Below, in pieces: positions 45,239 to 54,886 of a DNA stretch of 64,000 nucleotides; position 1 is the stretch's first letter, and every line of letters starts with the position of its first letter. This DNA is from Nitrososphaerales archaeon. GTDB taxonomy: Archaea; Thermoproteota; Nitrososphaeria; Nitrososphaerales; CADDZS01. The notes below the pieces were generated by a model. The model was given only the letters and a program-made list of their open reading frames with translations, made no database searches and was not told the DNA's origin. The DNA lies in assembly GCA_030041295.1 (NCBI GenBank), contig JASHOD010000095.1, forward strand, positions 1 to 64,000, read 5' to 3'. Both the position numbers and the translations under genes were made by a program.

Positions 45239-47077
45239 TCACTTGGTCGATTCTTTGTATCCCATTGAGGGTTTCAGCTGTTTTTCGAGGTCACTTGGGT
45301 TATCGAAACCCAATTCTCCGAGTCTGCTTGGTTCGGTTGTAGAGTATGAAGAGGAATTCGCAGTCTCAGCCCTAATTCTCGAGAGCAGTGCCTGAGGATC
45401 ATTGTGATATTGAGAAAACGTCGTGTTGATCTCAGTATGGTGGCGTATGTTTCTCGTTCGAAGATATTGCAGGACCTCCTTTCTGTTGCCCAGTTCGTCC
45501 ATAACATCCTTCATGGTCTTTCCATGATCCTTTGCGTACTTTCGAAGTTTGATGCTCTTTTCCAAGAATTCGTCGAATTTGTCCTTCTGTGGATCCCACA
45601 CGAAAGTCGACACCCACTTTGTTGCATCGATGACTTCGTCGACCGATATTATGCGTCTCACAAGCTTAGGCGATCCTACGTTTCCTGGATTTGGAATCGC
45701 CACCCTTCTTGAGGCAAAAACCAAGTCTAGGAAAGTAATGTAAGATGGAGCTACGTCCATTGGTTTTGAAGTAAGCCTTTGTATAGCAGAGCCGGCATCT
45801 TCTGCGTGCAAAGTTGCGAGACCACCGTGTCCAGTTGAGATAGCTTGGAATAGGGCGTACGCCTCTTCACCTCTGACTTCTCCCACAACCATGATATCCG
45901 GACGCATTCTCATGGCTGCCTTAACCAAATGGAAGACAGATATCTCACCGATGCTTTCTTCCGAAATGCCATAACTGAGTCTTGAGACGAGCGGAGCCCA
46001 GTTTATGTGATCAATGTTAATTTCCTGTACCTCTTCGATCGTCACGATCTTTGAAAGCGGGTTCACCATTGAAAGAAGGGCGTTCAGAAAGGTCGTCTTG
46101 CCTGACGCCGTTGCCCCAACAACTATTACAGTTGCTCTGTTTTCTAAAAGCAACCAAGCGTACGCGGCCATCGTGTAGCTTAGGACGCCGAAGTTGATCA
46201 GGTCTATGATCGTGATCGGATCTTCTCTGAACTTTCTGATTGTCATCGTCGAACCTTGCGGCGAAACCTCCCGCCTAAAAGTCGCGGCAAGCCTGTGTCG
46301 GCCGGGCAAAGTTGCGTCGACAATTGGAAAGGCCGTACTGACGTGTTTTCCACTCATGTGCACTAATCTTACAATTAGGTCATCGAGCTTCTCCCCGTTT
46401 TGAAAGACCAGATTTGTCGGGAGACTTTCGTACCTTCTGTGGTAGACAAAGAAAGGTCTGTTTGCCCCATCCGCCGAAATATCTTCGATCGCAGGATCGC
46501 GCATCAGAGGGTCGATCGCCCCAAATCCAACCATGTCTCTTTCCGCGTAGTACAGGATCTTCGCCCAAGAAACTGTGACGTTCTTTTGTTGGACGAGTTG
46601 GTAGCGATCTGCGATCAGTTTCGCTTGTGTCGCAAAATATTTCTTCGGGTCAACGTCGTCGCGCGGTGCGCTGAGCTCCAGTTGCAATGCCTCGATGATT
46701 TTGTTGTACAGCACCTTCTCGTCGTACGTGAGCTCAAGCTCGTCGATGAAGTAGCACGGGATTTTTTCGTCCGGCTCCTGAGCTACGACGGCGTATGCAA
46801 AAGGCGGAGCGAGCGGATACCTTTCGAGGATCAGGTAGTTGCGCGGAATTGGAGTTCCGACCATTGGTCCTTCTACAGGTTCTAGGATTTTGGGCTTGAG
46901 CTCCTTTTTCGGTTTCATGTTTTTACGTGGAGCTTCGCCCTTTTCGATCGGCGACGGAGAAGAGTTAGATGAAGAGGAGGATGATGAGGTTTTTGATGAG
47001 TTTTTTTCTTCTCTTCCTTCAGAGTCGAATTCGTCGTCCTCGTCCGATTTCTTATTTTGCTTGAATGAAAGTTTCAA
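45239..47077 (-). CDS. FlaI/TadA-type secretion ATPase
   Basis: A 612-residue ATPase that powers pilus or archaellum assembly. An acidic, Ser-rich N-terminal tail (about residues 10-60) precedes the helical N-domain and the RecA-like core. Walker A is VGATASGKTTF (about 320-330), Walker B region PDIMVVGEVRG (about 395), and the His-box lies in ISTGHGGLATLHAE. The arginine-rich segment RLAATFRREVSPQG precedes the P-loop. The platform gene follows 12 bp downstream. It starts at ATG 47077. No other archaellum genes are linked, so its pilin substrates may be the pilin and adhesin genes at 9-22 kb. Confidence 0.9.
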   Translation of the reverse strand: MKLSFKQNKKSDEDDEFDSEGREEKNSSKTSSSSSSSNSSPSPIEKGEAPRKNMKPKKELKPKILEPVEGPMVGTPIPRNYLILERYPLAPPFAYAVVAQEPDEKIPCYFIDELELTYDEKVLYNKIIEALQLELSAPRDDVDPKKYFATQAKLIADRYQLVQQKNVTVSWAKILYYAERDMVGFGAIDPLMRDPAIEDISADGANRPFFVYHRRYESLPTNLVFQNGEKLDDLIVRLVHMSGKHVSTAFPIVDATLPGRHRLAATFRREVSPQGSTMTIRKFREDPITIIDLINFGVLSYTMAAYAWLLLENRATVIVVGATASGKTTFLNALLSMVNPLSKIVTIEEVQEINIDHINWAPLVSRLSYGISEESIGEISVFHLVKAAMRMRPDIMVVGEVRGEEAYALFQAISTGHGGLATLHAEDAGSAIQRLTSKPMDVAPSYITFLDLVFASRRVAIPNPGNVGSPKLVRRIISVDEVIDATKWVSTFVWDPQKDKFDEFLEKSIKLRKYAKDHGKTMKDVMDELGNRKEVLQYLRTRNIRHHTEINTTFSQYHNDPQALLSRIRAETANSSSYSTTEPSRLGELGFDNPSDLEKQLKPSMGYKESTK

Positions 47078-47517
47078 TTTCTATTCGAATCCTTGTTTAC
47101 TAAAATGTTGCCTGCTTTTGCACTTCCAAAATTCAAGCAATGATGCAAAGTTAGCTCTAGAAATGTCATCTGAGCACGAAAATCTGGATACGCTAAATTA
47201 ATGGTTGTGAACTTGCACAATGGATGCTGGGTACATATCCTAGAACCCATGCTCGTACAAAGCGGAAAAAATTACTTCGAAAGTCCCCAAAAGAAAATTA
47301 TCTGACTTGATTTTCTTTCTTCATGTCGAATCTTTTTCTTGAAATGGAAGATTGATTTTTCCCGTCTGCGACTTTTTGTTGATTTCATTTGAAGAATTTT
47401 CACAAAATATCTGATAAGGGTTTTTTGAAAATTGCCAATTTAAGATAGCTTGAATCCAAGTAAAAAGTTGCCGAAAGAGACCCATCCATATTTCAAACGC
47501 TGCGCCGAAACAGCCCG
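47078..47517. other. Spacer without a recognisable gene
   Basis: The stretch holds only short frames. A reverse frame at 47321-47605 overlaps the phenylacetate-CoA ligase relic on the other strand and has no family features, so it is not accepted as a gene. Confidence 0.5.
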
Positions 47518-48436
47518 GAAAATAGAGATTGGAGAGAACAAGTCGAGGATGCTTGGACAAACCCTCAGTTATGCCTTTCAATTGTCCGATTTCTGTTGAG
47601 AGCAATTCAAGAGTTTAGGCGCTTTACCATGGGACAATCGTTCAATCAGCGATCTTCAGAAACTAGGAGGAGTTCTTTATTACGAAGGAGGATCTCAGAA
47701 AGAAATACTCCTTCAGGATGCGGCGGATCCCTTTTCATGATGTGGCCGAGATTTCGGTGCGTTGCCTAATAATTTCTAGTCTTTCAAAGGAAAATATTCT
47801 AAAAATAACGCCTAGCCACGGAATGTTCTCCCGCGGGTTCGGTTACTGTCATGGAGGGAGGAAGGTTGGGGCAACCATGGCCCCGTCGAGCGCCTGTTTC
47901 TCGAAACATCGGATCCAATTCATGTTAGACTTTAGTACAACGATGATGCTCTGGGCTATAGTGTCCTACGCTTTTCGTCTTGCCAATGTTGCCGAGGAAA
48001 CGGGTGTCGACTAAACAACAAACTAGGGTTCGAAAGGGGATTTTCGGAAGCGAGATCTGGACTGGGGAAATGAAAAGCAGACTCGCAAGTACGCAGAACA
48101 TGGAACCCTCCGACGTTTACGGCGTTACAGGGCTCTTTACAGTCACGGAGTCGGAAACGACTGCAAACGCATAACGGTCTCCATATCTGGGGACGATCAT
48201 TTCCACGCCGGGGTAATCGATCCCTACGGCAGAGGAACGCATAGAAGCTGCGAAGAAATTAGGGCACGCAGGGACCTCATGCTTTGAAAAATGAAGTTCT
48301 ATACAAGGAACTAGCAGGGGACTTTAACTCGATGTTATTTTCGGCCGATGTAAATGTGGCTGAACCGAATACCCTTTTTAGGGTCGAGGTAAGAAAAGGC
48401 GTCCGGGATAGCAAGGAAAGAAAGAAAAAGTATTAG
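47518..48436 (+). pseudogene. paaK: Phenylacetate-CoA ligase (PaaK-like) pseudogene
   Basis: Successive plus-strand frames contain the order of an acyl-adenylate ligase of the PaaK type. These are MLGQTLSYAF then, after a stop, SISDLQKL; FFITKEDLRKKY; FGYCHGGRKVGATMAP with LDFSTTMMLWAIVSYAFRLA; FGSEIWTGEMKSRL with DVYGVTGLF; HIWG; and finally VNVAEPNTLFRVEVRKGVRDSKE. Parts between them, including the ATP-binding SSGTTG loop, are missing, and the frame changes several times. The product would activate phenylacetate to phenylacetyl-CoA. It ends 9 bases from the convergent HerA gene. Read here as a non-functional remnant. Confidence 0.82.
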
Positions 48437-48445
48437 AGCACCTGA

Positions 48446-51430
48446 TTACGACGACGTCGTCAGCTCAACTCCTGTTCTTCCGTCAATTGCGACAGTACGC
48501 GAGCTCGAATTCAATATCATTTCGACAAAATACACAGGGTAGTAAAAGACTTGGAAACTTTCGACATCGGCACCCTCCCACATACCCTTTACAATTTCCC
48601 TTACCTGCGCTTCTTTGATTCTCGTCTCCTGAATCCCCGAGACCTTTGTGGAATTCCCATCCGAAGGATTTGCGTTCAACTCGACGAGCTCAAGCGAAGG
48701 TTGCTTTGTGAGATCGATCGAGGGAAGGTCTACGATTCGCCTGTACGCCTTGTATCGTCCTAGTTTCGAGGAACGCACTAGTCTTTGATCCTCAAGACCT
48801 TTGAGCAATCTACGAACCTGGTCCTCCGAGATTTTTGATTGGCTCGCAATCTCGACTATGCTCATGTCTCGATCAGGGCGCAGTGCCTTAAGAATCAAGA
48901 CATGACCTTCTTCGAGTCCAATCAGGCGCTCTAAACCGTAGCGGAAAGAAAGCCTGTCGCTCGGTTCAAATATAGCGCCGCTCAATCCATCCAAAAGAAA
49001 GTATAAAGTCTCGAACTTCTTTTTGATGATTCCCGTTCTGGTTCTGACCCCGATTTGGATCAGAGGGCGGTATCTCAAATTGACGTTCGCAATTGTTTCC
49101 CTCTGGCCGAAGAACTTGTGGCTCTTTTCAACGTGAACCATATTAGGCACTTCGGTCGGGTCTATTCTCGGAGAGAGACCAAGGAGATTTGGTCCGGATG
49201 GTTTTGGTCCCGCGACCGCGGGCACACTTGCTCTTTTTTCTTCTTCTTCCTCTTCTACCTCCTTCGATTCGAGTTCCTGATTCAAACTTGGCGACTTTGC
49301 AGATGTAGGAGGCACAGTTGCTGCAGGAGGTACTGGGGCGGTCGTTGGAATCTCGACCGTAGTACTCTCGCTCTCAAGAGCCGAGATAACATTTTGAATC
49401 GAGGGGAGGACCACTCTTGGGCTTAGCTTAGGAGTCATCCCGCCGTGGCGGGTCTCCCTCGCGCGCATTTTAACCCGCATCGGTTCAACGGCCATTCCTC
49501 CAAGAGCATAAAATTCGCCCGGAGACAGGCCGGTGAGTTGGTTAGGCGTACCGCGCCCCGGGAAGAACTGCGCGACAGAATTTAAGTCGTTTTTGATTAC
49601 GAGTTTGCCTATCAGTTGATTAGCGCATTGGCTCAAGATGTTCTTGTCCACGAGCGAGGGCCGCTGGGTGCAGAGCATCAACCCCAGCCCCCTCTTCCTT
49701 CCCCGCCTTGCGACTTCATCGAAGATTTGCAGTCGCTCCCCCACCTGAGGCGCGAACCTATCTGCTTCTTCCAAGATGACGAGGTAGGGCGTCCTCCTCT
49801 TTGAGATCTCTCGGTAGATTGAGAGAAGGAAGAGGCCTACTCTTTCGCGCGGCTTGTCTGCTTCCGATAGGTCCAGTATCAAGGGTGGGCCATCGGGAGC
49901 GTATCGCGCGAGTAAGCGAAGGTTTACTTTTCCGCTGCTCCATTTCAAATCGCAGTTGTCCTCCTCACCTATCCAGATTGCCTCGTACTTCTCCTTCAGG
50001 CCCGAATACTCGCCTTCGATATCGATTATGACGAAGGGGACCTTGTTCTTGCACAGTTCCTCGCAGATTACGCCGACGGAGTAGCTCTTGCCCGAGTTAT
50101 GAGTGACAAGACCGCCATAGCTTATAACTAGATGATCTGAATTATTTTCCCATCCAACTACGGTTGCTTCACCAAGGTATTTGATATACCTAATCCGCAT
50201 CCAATTCCTATCGCAACAGTGAGGGACACCAAGGTTATTCTCGTCGGGAGGGTCAGGTTCATTTATGGCAGCATCAAAAATTTCAGGATACTTCAGGTCC
50301 TTCAATAGTATGGCCGCACGTTTAATCGATGGTTGAGTTACACTTACTTCCCAACAACCTTTGACACTCTTTTTGCGGACTCGGCACTTAACAGAGGAGT
50401 ACACTCCTAATCTCCATAACATGAACTGAAGCTCTATAGCCTGTCGTTTGTTTACTCCTACGCAAAATACCATGTGCTTTGCCGCTTGATTTCTTCGTTG
50501 TTCAGGAATGAATCGGAGATTTCCATCGCCGTTGAAATATCCTTTTAGAAATTCGATGAGTTCAGATTTTTCTAGTAACTGAAGTTTACCAAACGTGTCC
50601 GAATGGTTTGATATTTCTAAATTAACTATGCTATCAAGTAACAAGTGATTCCCGTATAGGTTATGACCATTTTGGCGTGTGATGACCAAATCATACCCGT
50701 TTCCCTTCGAATATTTCTTAGTAATCAGACCGAAATTATTGGCCAGCCTCTCTACATCTCGCAAAAACTCATCCCGTGTATTGGTGAACTTAACTGATTG
50801 GTTCAATGACCATGTCCCGCCAGACATCAAATAGCCAAATAATTTCGCCTTTTCTTTACCAATGGAGACGGTTCTGACATCAACAACATTAGCATCCTCC
50901 ACCCGACCGTAAGCAGGTCTGTACTGTTTATCAAATAACTCCTTTACAGTAATCCATCTCTGATGCTCGTGATAACTATGACCAAAATGATTTCCCATCT
51001 TTGGGATCTTTCCTCTGATGAGGCCCCTGTTACAGGGAATAGAAACTAGAATGGGATGCTCTCCAGAGGCAATAAACTCGACAGCCCCTCTTCCATGACC
51101 ACACAAACCTACCTTGTAAATTCTGTCTTTTTTCTTCTGGATATTGTGGATGTAACCATTATGAGACGGCATGCCCTCGTATAATTCCGAGACTTGTACC
51201 ACACCGTTCCTAGTGTAGAAAAACTCGTTCTCAGGAATACATCCGGAACTTCCTATGACGCATGTTCTTCCAGTGGCAATGACATCAGCGCTTACGCTGA
51301 AGGCTTGCCCTTCCTCGTCAGTATCTTCATCGTCGAGACCTAGATACGAGGAGTCAGACCCTAGGCCCTTTGATAGAATAGTACCTAGATTCAGCCTCGG
51401 AACGGTTGTTACAGGCGTGGTCGCAGACAT
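48446..51430 (-). CDS. HerA-like P-loop ATPase interrupted by an intein
   Basis: A 994-residue reading frame that encodes a HerA/FtsK-family ATPase plus an in-frame 382-residue intein. The extein joins at the P-loop, GSSG (residues 60-63) to SGKS (446-449), forming GSSGSGKS. Downstream is VIIDIEGEYSGLK, Walker B YLVILEEADRF (about 549-557) and the segment RKRGLGLMLCTQRPSLVD. A winged-helix-like domain (IVEIASQSKISEDQVRRLL) lies near the C-terminus. HerA ATPases translocate DNA, often with NurA nuclease in archaeal repair; no nurA gene is seen here, so another DNA-linked role is possible. Without splicing the ATPase would be inactive. It starts at ATG 51430. Confidence 0.88.
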   Translation of the reverse strand: MSATTPVTTVPRLNLGTILSKGLGSDSSYLGLDDEDTDEEGQAFSVSADVIATGRTCVIGSSGCIPENEFFYTRNGVVQVSELYEGMPSHNGYIHNIQKKKDRIYKVGLCGHGRGAVEFIASGEHPILVSIPCNRGLIRGKIPKMGNHFGHSYHEHQRWITVKELFDKQYRPAYGRVEDANVVDVRTVSIGKEKAKLFGYLMSGGTWSLNQSVKFTNTRDEFLRDVERLANNFGLITKKYSKGNGYDLVITRQNGHNLYGNHLLLDSIVNLEISNHSDTFGKLQLLEKSELIEFLKGYFNGDGNLRFIPEQRRNQAAKHMVFCVGVNKRQAIELQFMLWRLGVYSSVKCRVRKKSVKGCWEVSVTQPSIKRAAILLKDLKYPEIFDAAINEPDPPDENNLGVPHCCDRNWMRIRYIKYLGEATVVGWENNSDHLVISYGGLVTHNSGKSYSVGVICEELCKNKVPFVIIDIEGEYSGLKEKYEAIWIGEEDNCDLKWSSGKVNLRLLARYAPDGPPLILDLSEADKPRERVGLFLLSIYREISKRRTPYLVILEEADRFAPQVGERLQIFDEVARRGRKRGLGLMLCTQRPSLVDKNILSQCANQLIGKLVIKNDLNSVAQFFPGRGTPNQLTGLSPGEFYALGGMAVEPMRVKMRARETRHGGMTPKLSPRVVLPSIQNVISALESESTTVEIPTTAPVPPAATVPPTSAKSPSLNQELESKEVEEEEEEKRASVPAVAGPKPSGPNLLGLSPRIDPTEVPNMVHVEKSHKFFGQRETIANVNLRYRPLIQIGVRTRTGIIKKKFETLYFLLDGLSGAIFEPSDRLSFRYGLERLIGLEEGHVLILKALRPDRDMSIVEIASQSKISEDQVRRLLKGLEDQRLVRSSKLGRYKAYRRIVDLPSIDLTKQPSLELVELNANPSDGNSTKVSGIQETRIKEAQVREIVKGMWEGADVESFQVFYYPVYFVEMILNSSSRTVAIDGRTGVELTTSS
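50096..51241 (-). mobile_element. Intein with degenerate LAGLIDADG domain in the HerA P-loop
   Basis: Residues 64-445 of the HerA reading frame form a 382-residue intein. It starts with Cys (CIPENEFF), has the block B histidine in SGEHPILVS, and ends with VTHN before Ser (+1 residue), so splicing follows the Cys1/Asn/Ser pattern. A LAGLIDADG-like pair occurs as LFGYLMSGGTW and FLKGYFNGDG; the first is degenerate in acidic positions. The insertion is at the Walker A motif, the commonest intein site in ATPases, so ATPase activity depends on splicing. Confidence 0.9.
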
Positions 51431-51485
51431 ATCGCTTCTCCCCTAATCCGCACACCTTCGCTCGTATGGAAAGAAGGTTAATAGC

Positions 51486-52679
51486 TTATCCAATAGTGGC
51501 CGGAGGTCGAACTTTGGTGGCGAAGGCACTCTCGAGGCGTAAAGTGGCTTCTTCAAGAGTTCCGATTTTCTTTGAGAATGTAAAACGAATTTTCTTGTTC
51601 CCTTTGTTCGAATTCTTACCGAAAAATGAAGATCCGGGCACCCCTGCTACTCCATATTTCTTCACAAGGTTTGTGGCAAATCTAACGTCATCAGATTTCG
51701 AATCGAGCTCCGAATAGTCACACCAAATATAGTACGCTCCGAAGGGCTTGACGCATCCAAATCCGATCCTTTCAAGAGAGGAAAGAAGCATGTCTCTTTT
51801 TTTCTGGTATTCTTGTCTCAACGTCACGTAGTACGACTCTGGAAGAGCGAGAGCTTGCGCACATGCAATCTGTAAGGGATGCGGGGCCCCCACCGTAAGA
51901 AAGTCGTGAATCTTTTTTATCGCATCAGAGAGTTTTTCCTCCGCAATGGTATAGCCCACACGCCATCCTGTAACGCTGTAAGTCTTTGAAAAGCCTGAGA
52001 TTGTCACAGTTCTGTCCCTCATGGAGGGTATGCTTCCGATGCTTATGTGTTCATGCTCGTCATACAGTATATGCTCGTAAATTTCATCTGTAAAACAAAA
52101 AACGTCATGGTCGCAACAAAGATCCGCAAGGAATTTGAGCTCTTTCTTCGTAAAGACCTTCCCGCTTGGATTATTGGGTGTATTTAGGACAAGTCCTCTA
52201 GTCTTTGAGTTGAAAGTCTTCTTCAATTTCTCCTCATCGATTGAAAAGCCGTTCTCCTCTTCGAGTTCGAAGTATCGGGGTTTTGCGCCGGAAATCACGG
52301 CGTCAGGAGCATAATTTTCGTAATGAGGGCTGAAGATTACAATCTCGTCTCCTGGTTCGAGAAGGGCGATCTGTGACGCGACCATCGCCTCTGTAGTACC
52401 ACACGTAACTACCACGTTCTTCTCGGGGTCCGCTTGAATCTTGTTGTATGTCTTTTCCTTGGACGCTATCGCTTCTCGGAGGACCGGCGCTCCCCAAGTC
52501 ACCGAGTACTGGTTATAGTCTTCGAATAGAGCTCGTGATGCAGCTTGCTTCAACTCCTCCGGGCAGGAAAAGTCCGGAAATCCCTGCGCGAGATTTACAG
52601 CGTTATGCTTTGTCGCAAGTCTGGTCATCCCCCTGATAACGGACTCGGTGAACGACTCGGCCTTGGTCGAGACTTTCAA
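51486..52679 (-). CDS. Class I/II pyridoxal-phosphate aminotransferase
   Basis: A 397-residue aminotransferase. The PLP-Lys is in SGFSKTYSVTGWRVGY (about residue 229). NTPNNPSGKVF and YDEHEH-type segments frame the fold, and FTDEIYEHI gives the PLP-Asp region. The Arg near the end (KKIRFTFSK) binds the substrate carboxylate. By its N-terminal segment (VNLAQGFPDFSCPEELK) it belongs to the group including kynurenine/glutamine aminotransferases and aspartate-type enzymes. It starts at ATG 52679, 57 bp from the arginine decarboxylase. Substrate undetermined. Confidence 0.88.
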   Translation of the reverse strand: MKVSTKAESFTESVIRGMTRLATKHNAVNLAQGFPDFSCPEELKQAASRALFEDYNQYSVTWGAPVLREAIASKEKTYNKIQADPEKNVVVTCGTTEAMVASQIALLEPGDEIVIFSPHYENYAPDAVISGAKPRYFELEEENGFSIDEEKLKKTFNSKTRGLVLNTPNNPSGKVFTKKELKFLADLCCDHDVFCFTDEIYEHILYDEHEHISIGSIPSMRDRTVTISGFSKTYSVTGWRVGYTIAEEKLSDAIKKIHDFLTVGAPHPLQIACAQALALPESYYVTLRQEYQKKRDMLLSSLERIGFGCVKPFGAYYIWCDYSELDSKSDDVRFATNLVKKYGVAGVPGSSFFGKNSNKGNKKIRFTFSKKIGTLEEATLRLESAFATKVRPPATIG

Positions 52680-52736
52680 TTCTTGGATCAGATGTTATGA
52701 ATCGTAATTTTACTCTTGCTGGACGTCCTTGAAACT

Positions 52737-53288
52737 TCAGGTAAGAAGTACTGCGGCGGCAACGACCGTCGTCCAAAGCCCGTTCTTGTCTCCCTCCGCC
52801 GACTGTGTGATGTGTGTCGTCTTCACTATCTTTCCGGAAATTTTCCAAAGCTGCTTTTTCTCGTCGTAACTTTGATCCGGGTTGAACGGAATTCCGAGAG
52901 TGGAAGCGAGCATCGAAGCGGCGAGATCCTCGGCATAGTCACCGGCCTTTTCGTCTGTCTCTCCATAATCTTCGTGTTCTGACAAGTAACCGTACGTGTC
53001 TCTGTCCTGGGGAATGGCTAGACCTATCGAAGCCGCGATCAGTCTGTTTGGCTCGCTCGTAGCTATTCGGCTCAAGACCAAGAACAAAATCTGACCGGGA
53101 GAGAGTTCGGCTACGCCGTCCTTCTTTGTAATCAACTTGCATCTTGGTGGGAAGATGCTGGAAACAGGAACTAAGTTATACGCTTCAATTCCTGCATCTC
53201 TCAGCGCGAGTTCGAAACTTGCAAGTCTCTCTTTGTGTTTTCCCACACCTTTCGTCAGAAAGATTTTCTTTGGTATGAGCGTCGGCAT
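52737..53288 (-). CDS. pdaD: Pyruvoyl-dependent arginine decarboxylase
   Basis: A 183-residue proenzyme that self-cleaves to form a pyruvoyl group. The cleavage site VSSIFPP has the Ser-Ser bond at residues 43-44, as in Methanocaldococcus. The active-site Glu and Arg regions (ISKKD-like [14 protein letters not shown] and [18 protein letters not shown]) are visible. It makes agmatine from arginine, feeding polyamine synthesis and, in archaea, tRNA-Ile agmatidine modification. The start at ATG 53288 matches the family. It is in the same direction as, and 57 bp before, the aminotransferase gene; the functional link is unclear. Confidence 0.9.
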   Translation of the reverse strand: MPTLIPKKIFLTKGVGKHKERLASFELALRDAGIEAYNLVPVSSIFPPRCKLITKKDGVAELSPGQILFLVLSRIATSEPNRLIAASIGLAIPQDRDTYGYLSEHEDYGETDEKAGDYAEDLAASMLASTLGIPFNPDQSYDEKKQLWKISGKIVKTTHITQSAEGDKNGLWTTVVAAAVLLT

Positions 53289-53508
53289 TTTGTTATTGTT
53301 GTATTACACGGTTTTCTGGTATCTATTTAGCATTGTGCATTGGCGAAGTTTTTCTTTAGTAAAAAAAAGATAATCCAGCTTAAGCTGCGTTTTCCCATTT
53401 TCTTTCCTTCGTACTAATTGCCAGTGGAGAAAAAATTAAGTGTGCCTTACTCTGAACTGAGAGAAAATAAAACGAATCGCGCTACTTTTTCCTTACTGAC
53501 CTAGAAAA

Positions 53509-54838
53509 ATGCAAACCGAACAAAGAACCTTCAAACTTTCTAGCGGCGTCAAGGAACAAAGGCTGGAAAATGGACTCAAAATCCTGATCAAGAAGATCCC
53601 GGCTTCTAGCACGGCGAGTGTTCTATAGGGTGGGGTCGAGAAACGAGTCCCCGGGGTTAACTGGCGCATTTCATTTGTGCGAGCACATGCTGTTCAAGGG
53701 CGGAGGAAAACTCCGCAAGGGGGATGTATTCGGATTAGTTTCGCGCGAGGGAGGCAGAAATAACGCATTTACGAGCCAAGACCTCAGAGCTTACTATGAG
53801 ACACTCCCCAAGGACAAATTCGAGCTCGTGTTGTTCATAGAATCCGAACGGATGGCTAACTCCGCGTTCGAACCTTCGGAAGTCGAAAGCGAGCGCCAAG
53901 TGGTGATCTCTGAAAGGGAGGGAAGCGAAAACTATCCGACAAGTCAGGTAAGAGAGGAGGTTTACTCTTCAGCATTCCACGTTCACCCTTACAAGTGGCC
54001 AGTTGTAGGGTGGAAATCGGATCTTAAGACAATGACTAGGGACGAACTTTTCTCTCACTACAGGCGTTTTTACCATCCAAACAACGCAATTCTCGTGATC
54101 ACAGGTAACATAGACCCGACGGAGGCGCTGGCAAGAGCAAAATCGTACTTTGAAAATATTCAATCCGCCACCCGTCCTAAAAGACATGTCGCTTCTGAAG
54201 AGCCAGAGCAATACGGCGAGAGGTCGAGTAAGATCGAAAGACCGGGAGCACTTAATTACTTGTCAGCTGGGTTTCATATCCCCGAAAGTATACATCCCAA
54301 TACTTCTGCTCTAATCTTTTTTTCTGCTTTGCTCGGCGGGTGGAAGGGCTTGATCGGGTCTCCCGTCGACCGATTCGTTCCAAAAAGCAACAGGCTTTAC
54401 AAGCGACTCGTTGGAAGAAAGATCGCTAGCGAAGTCAATACCTGCTTTCCATTAAGCATCGACCCCAACCTCCTTTAGTTCGAGCTCACAATAATGCCAA
54501 ACTCGACCGTTGATCAAGCTAAAGAAGCCCTGTATTCGGAGATCTCTCGCTTGCATGACCCCGAACCTACGTACGAAGAGCTGAGGGTCGGAATAAATCA
54601 AATAAGATCCTGGCACGCGTATGAGAACGATGGCACTAGTTCCCAAGCTCTCATGCTTGGCGTGGTGGAAACTATACAGGACAAATCATTTGGTGACAAT
54701 CTTGTAGAGAGATGCCTTAGAGTTACGGGGACTAGTGTTAGAGATGTGGCAGGGAAATATCTCAATGAGAGAAACAGAACGGCCTGTTGTTATCTAGCTA
54801 CGACCCCCAACTCTTCCGCAAGAAAATCTGCTGCCTAA
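53509..54838 (+). pseudogene. M16-family zinc peptidase pseudogene, first of a pair
   Basis: Coding similarity to pitrilysin/M16 processing peptidases runs across the segment but is broken twice. The N-terminus (from ATG 53509, ENGLKILIKKIP) is frameshifted near 53618 before VGSRNESPGLTGAFHLCEHMLFKGG, which holds the zinc motif HxxEH. A TAG stop at 54476-54478 then interrupts the same frame, before VDQAKEALYSEISRL and the remaining C-terminus. The intact protein would be about 440 residues. The rest of the window has long intact frames, so this is decay rather than general sequencing error. The gene next door is broken too. Confidence 0.8.
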
Positions 54839-54886
54839 ATCTTTCCTAATCATAGATAGATATGGAAGGGCAGTTCTTTTCGGAAA

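Noticed and set aside
47321-47605. 94-residue minus-strand frame before the paaK relic
   Set aside because: It overlaps the relic on the opposite strand, and the relic's ordered PaaK motifs explain the sequence better.
54476-54478. In-frame TAG in the M16 gene as possible pyrrolysine
   Set aside because: A second break (frameshift) lies in the same gene, TAG is used as an ordinary stop elsewhere, and no pylS/pylT genes are visible.
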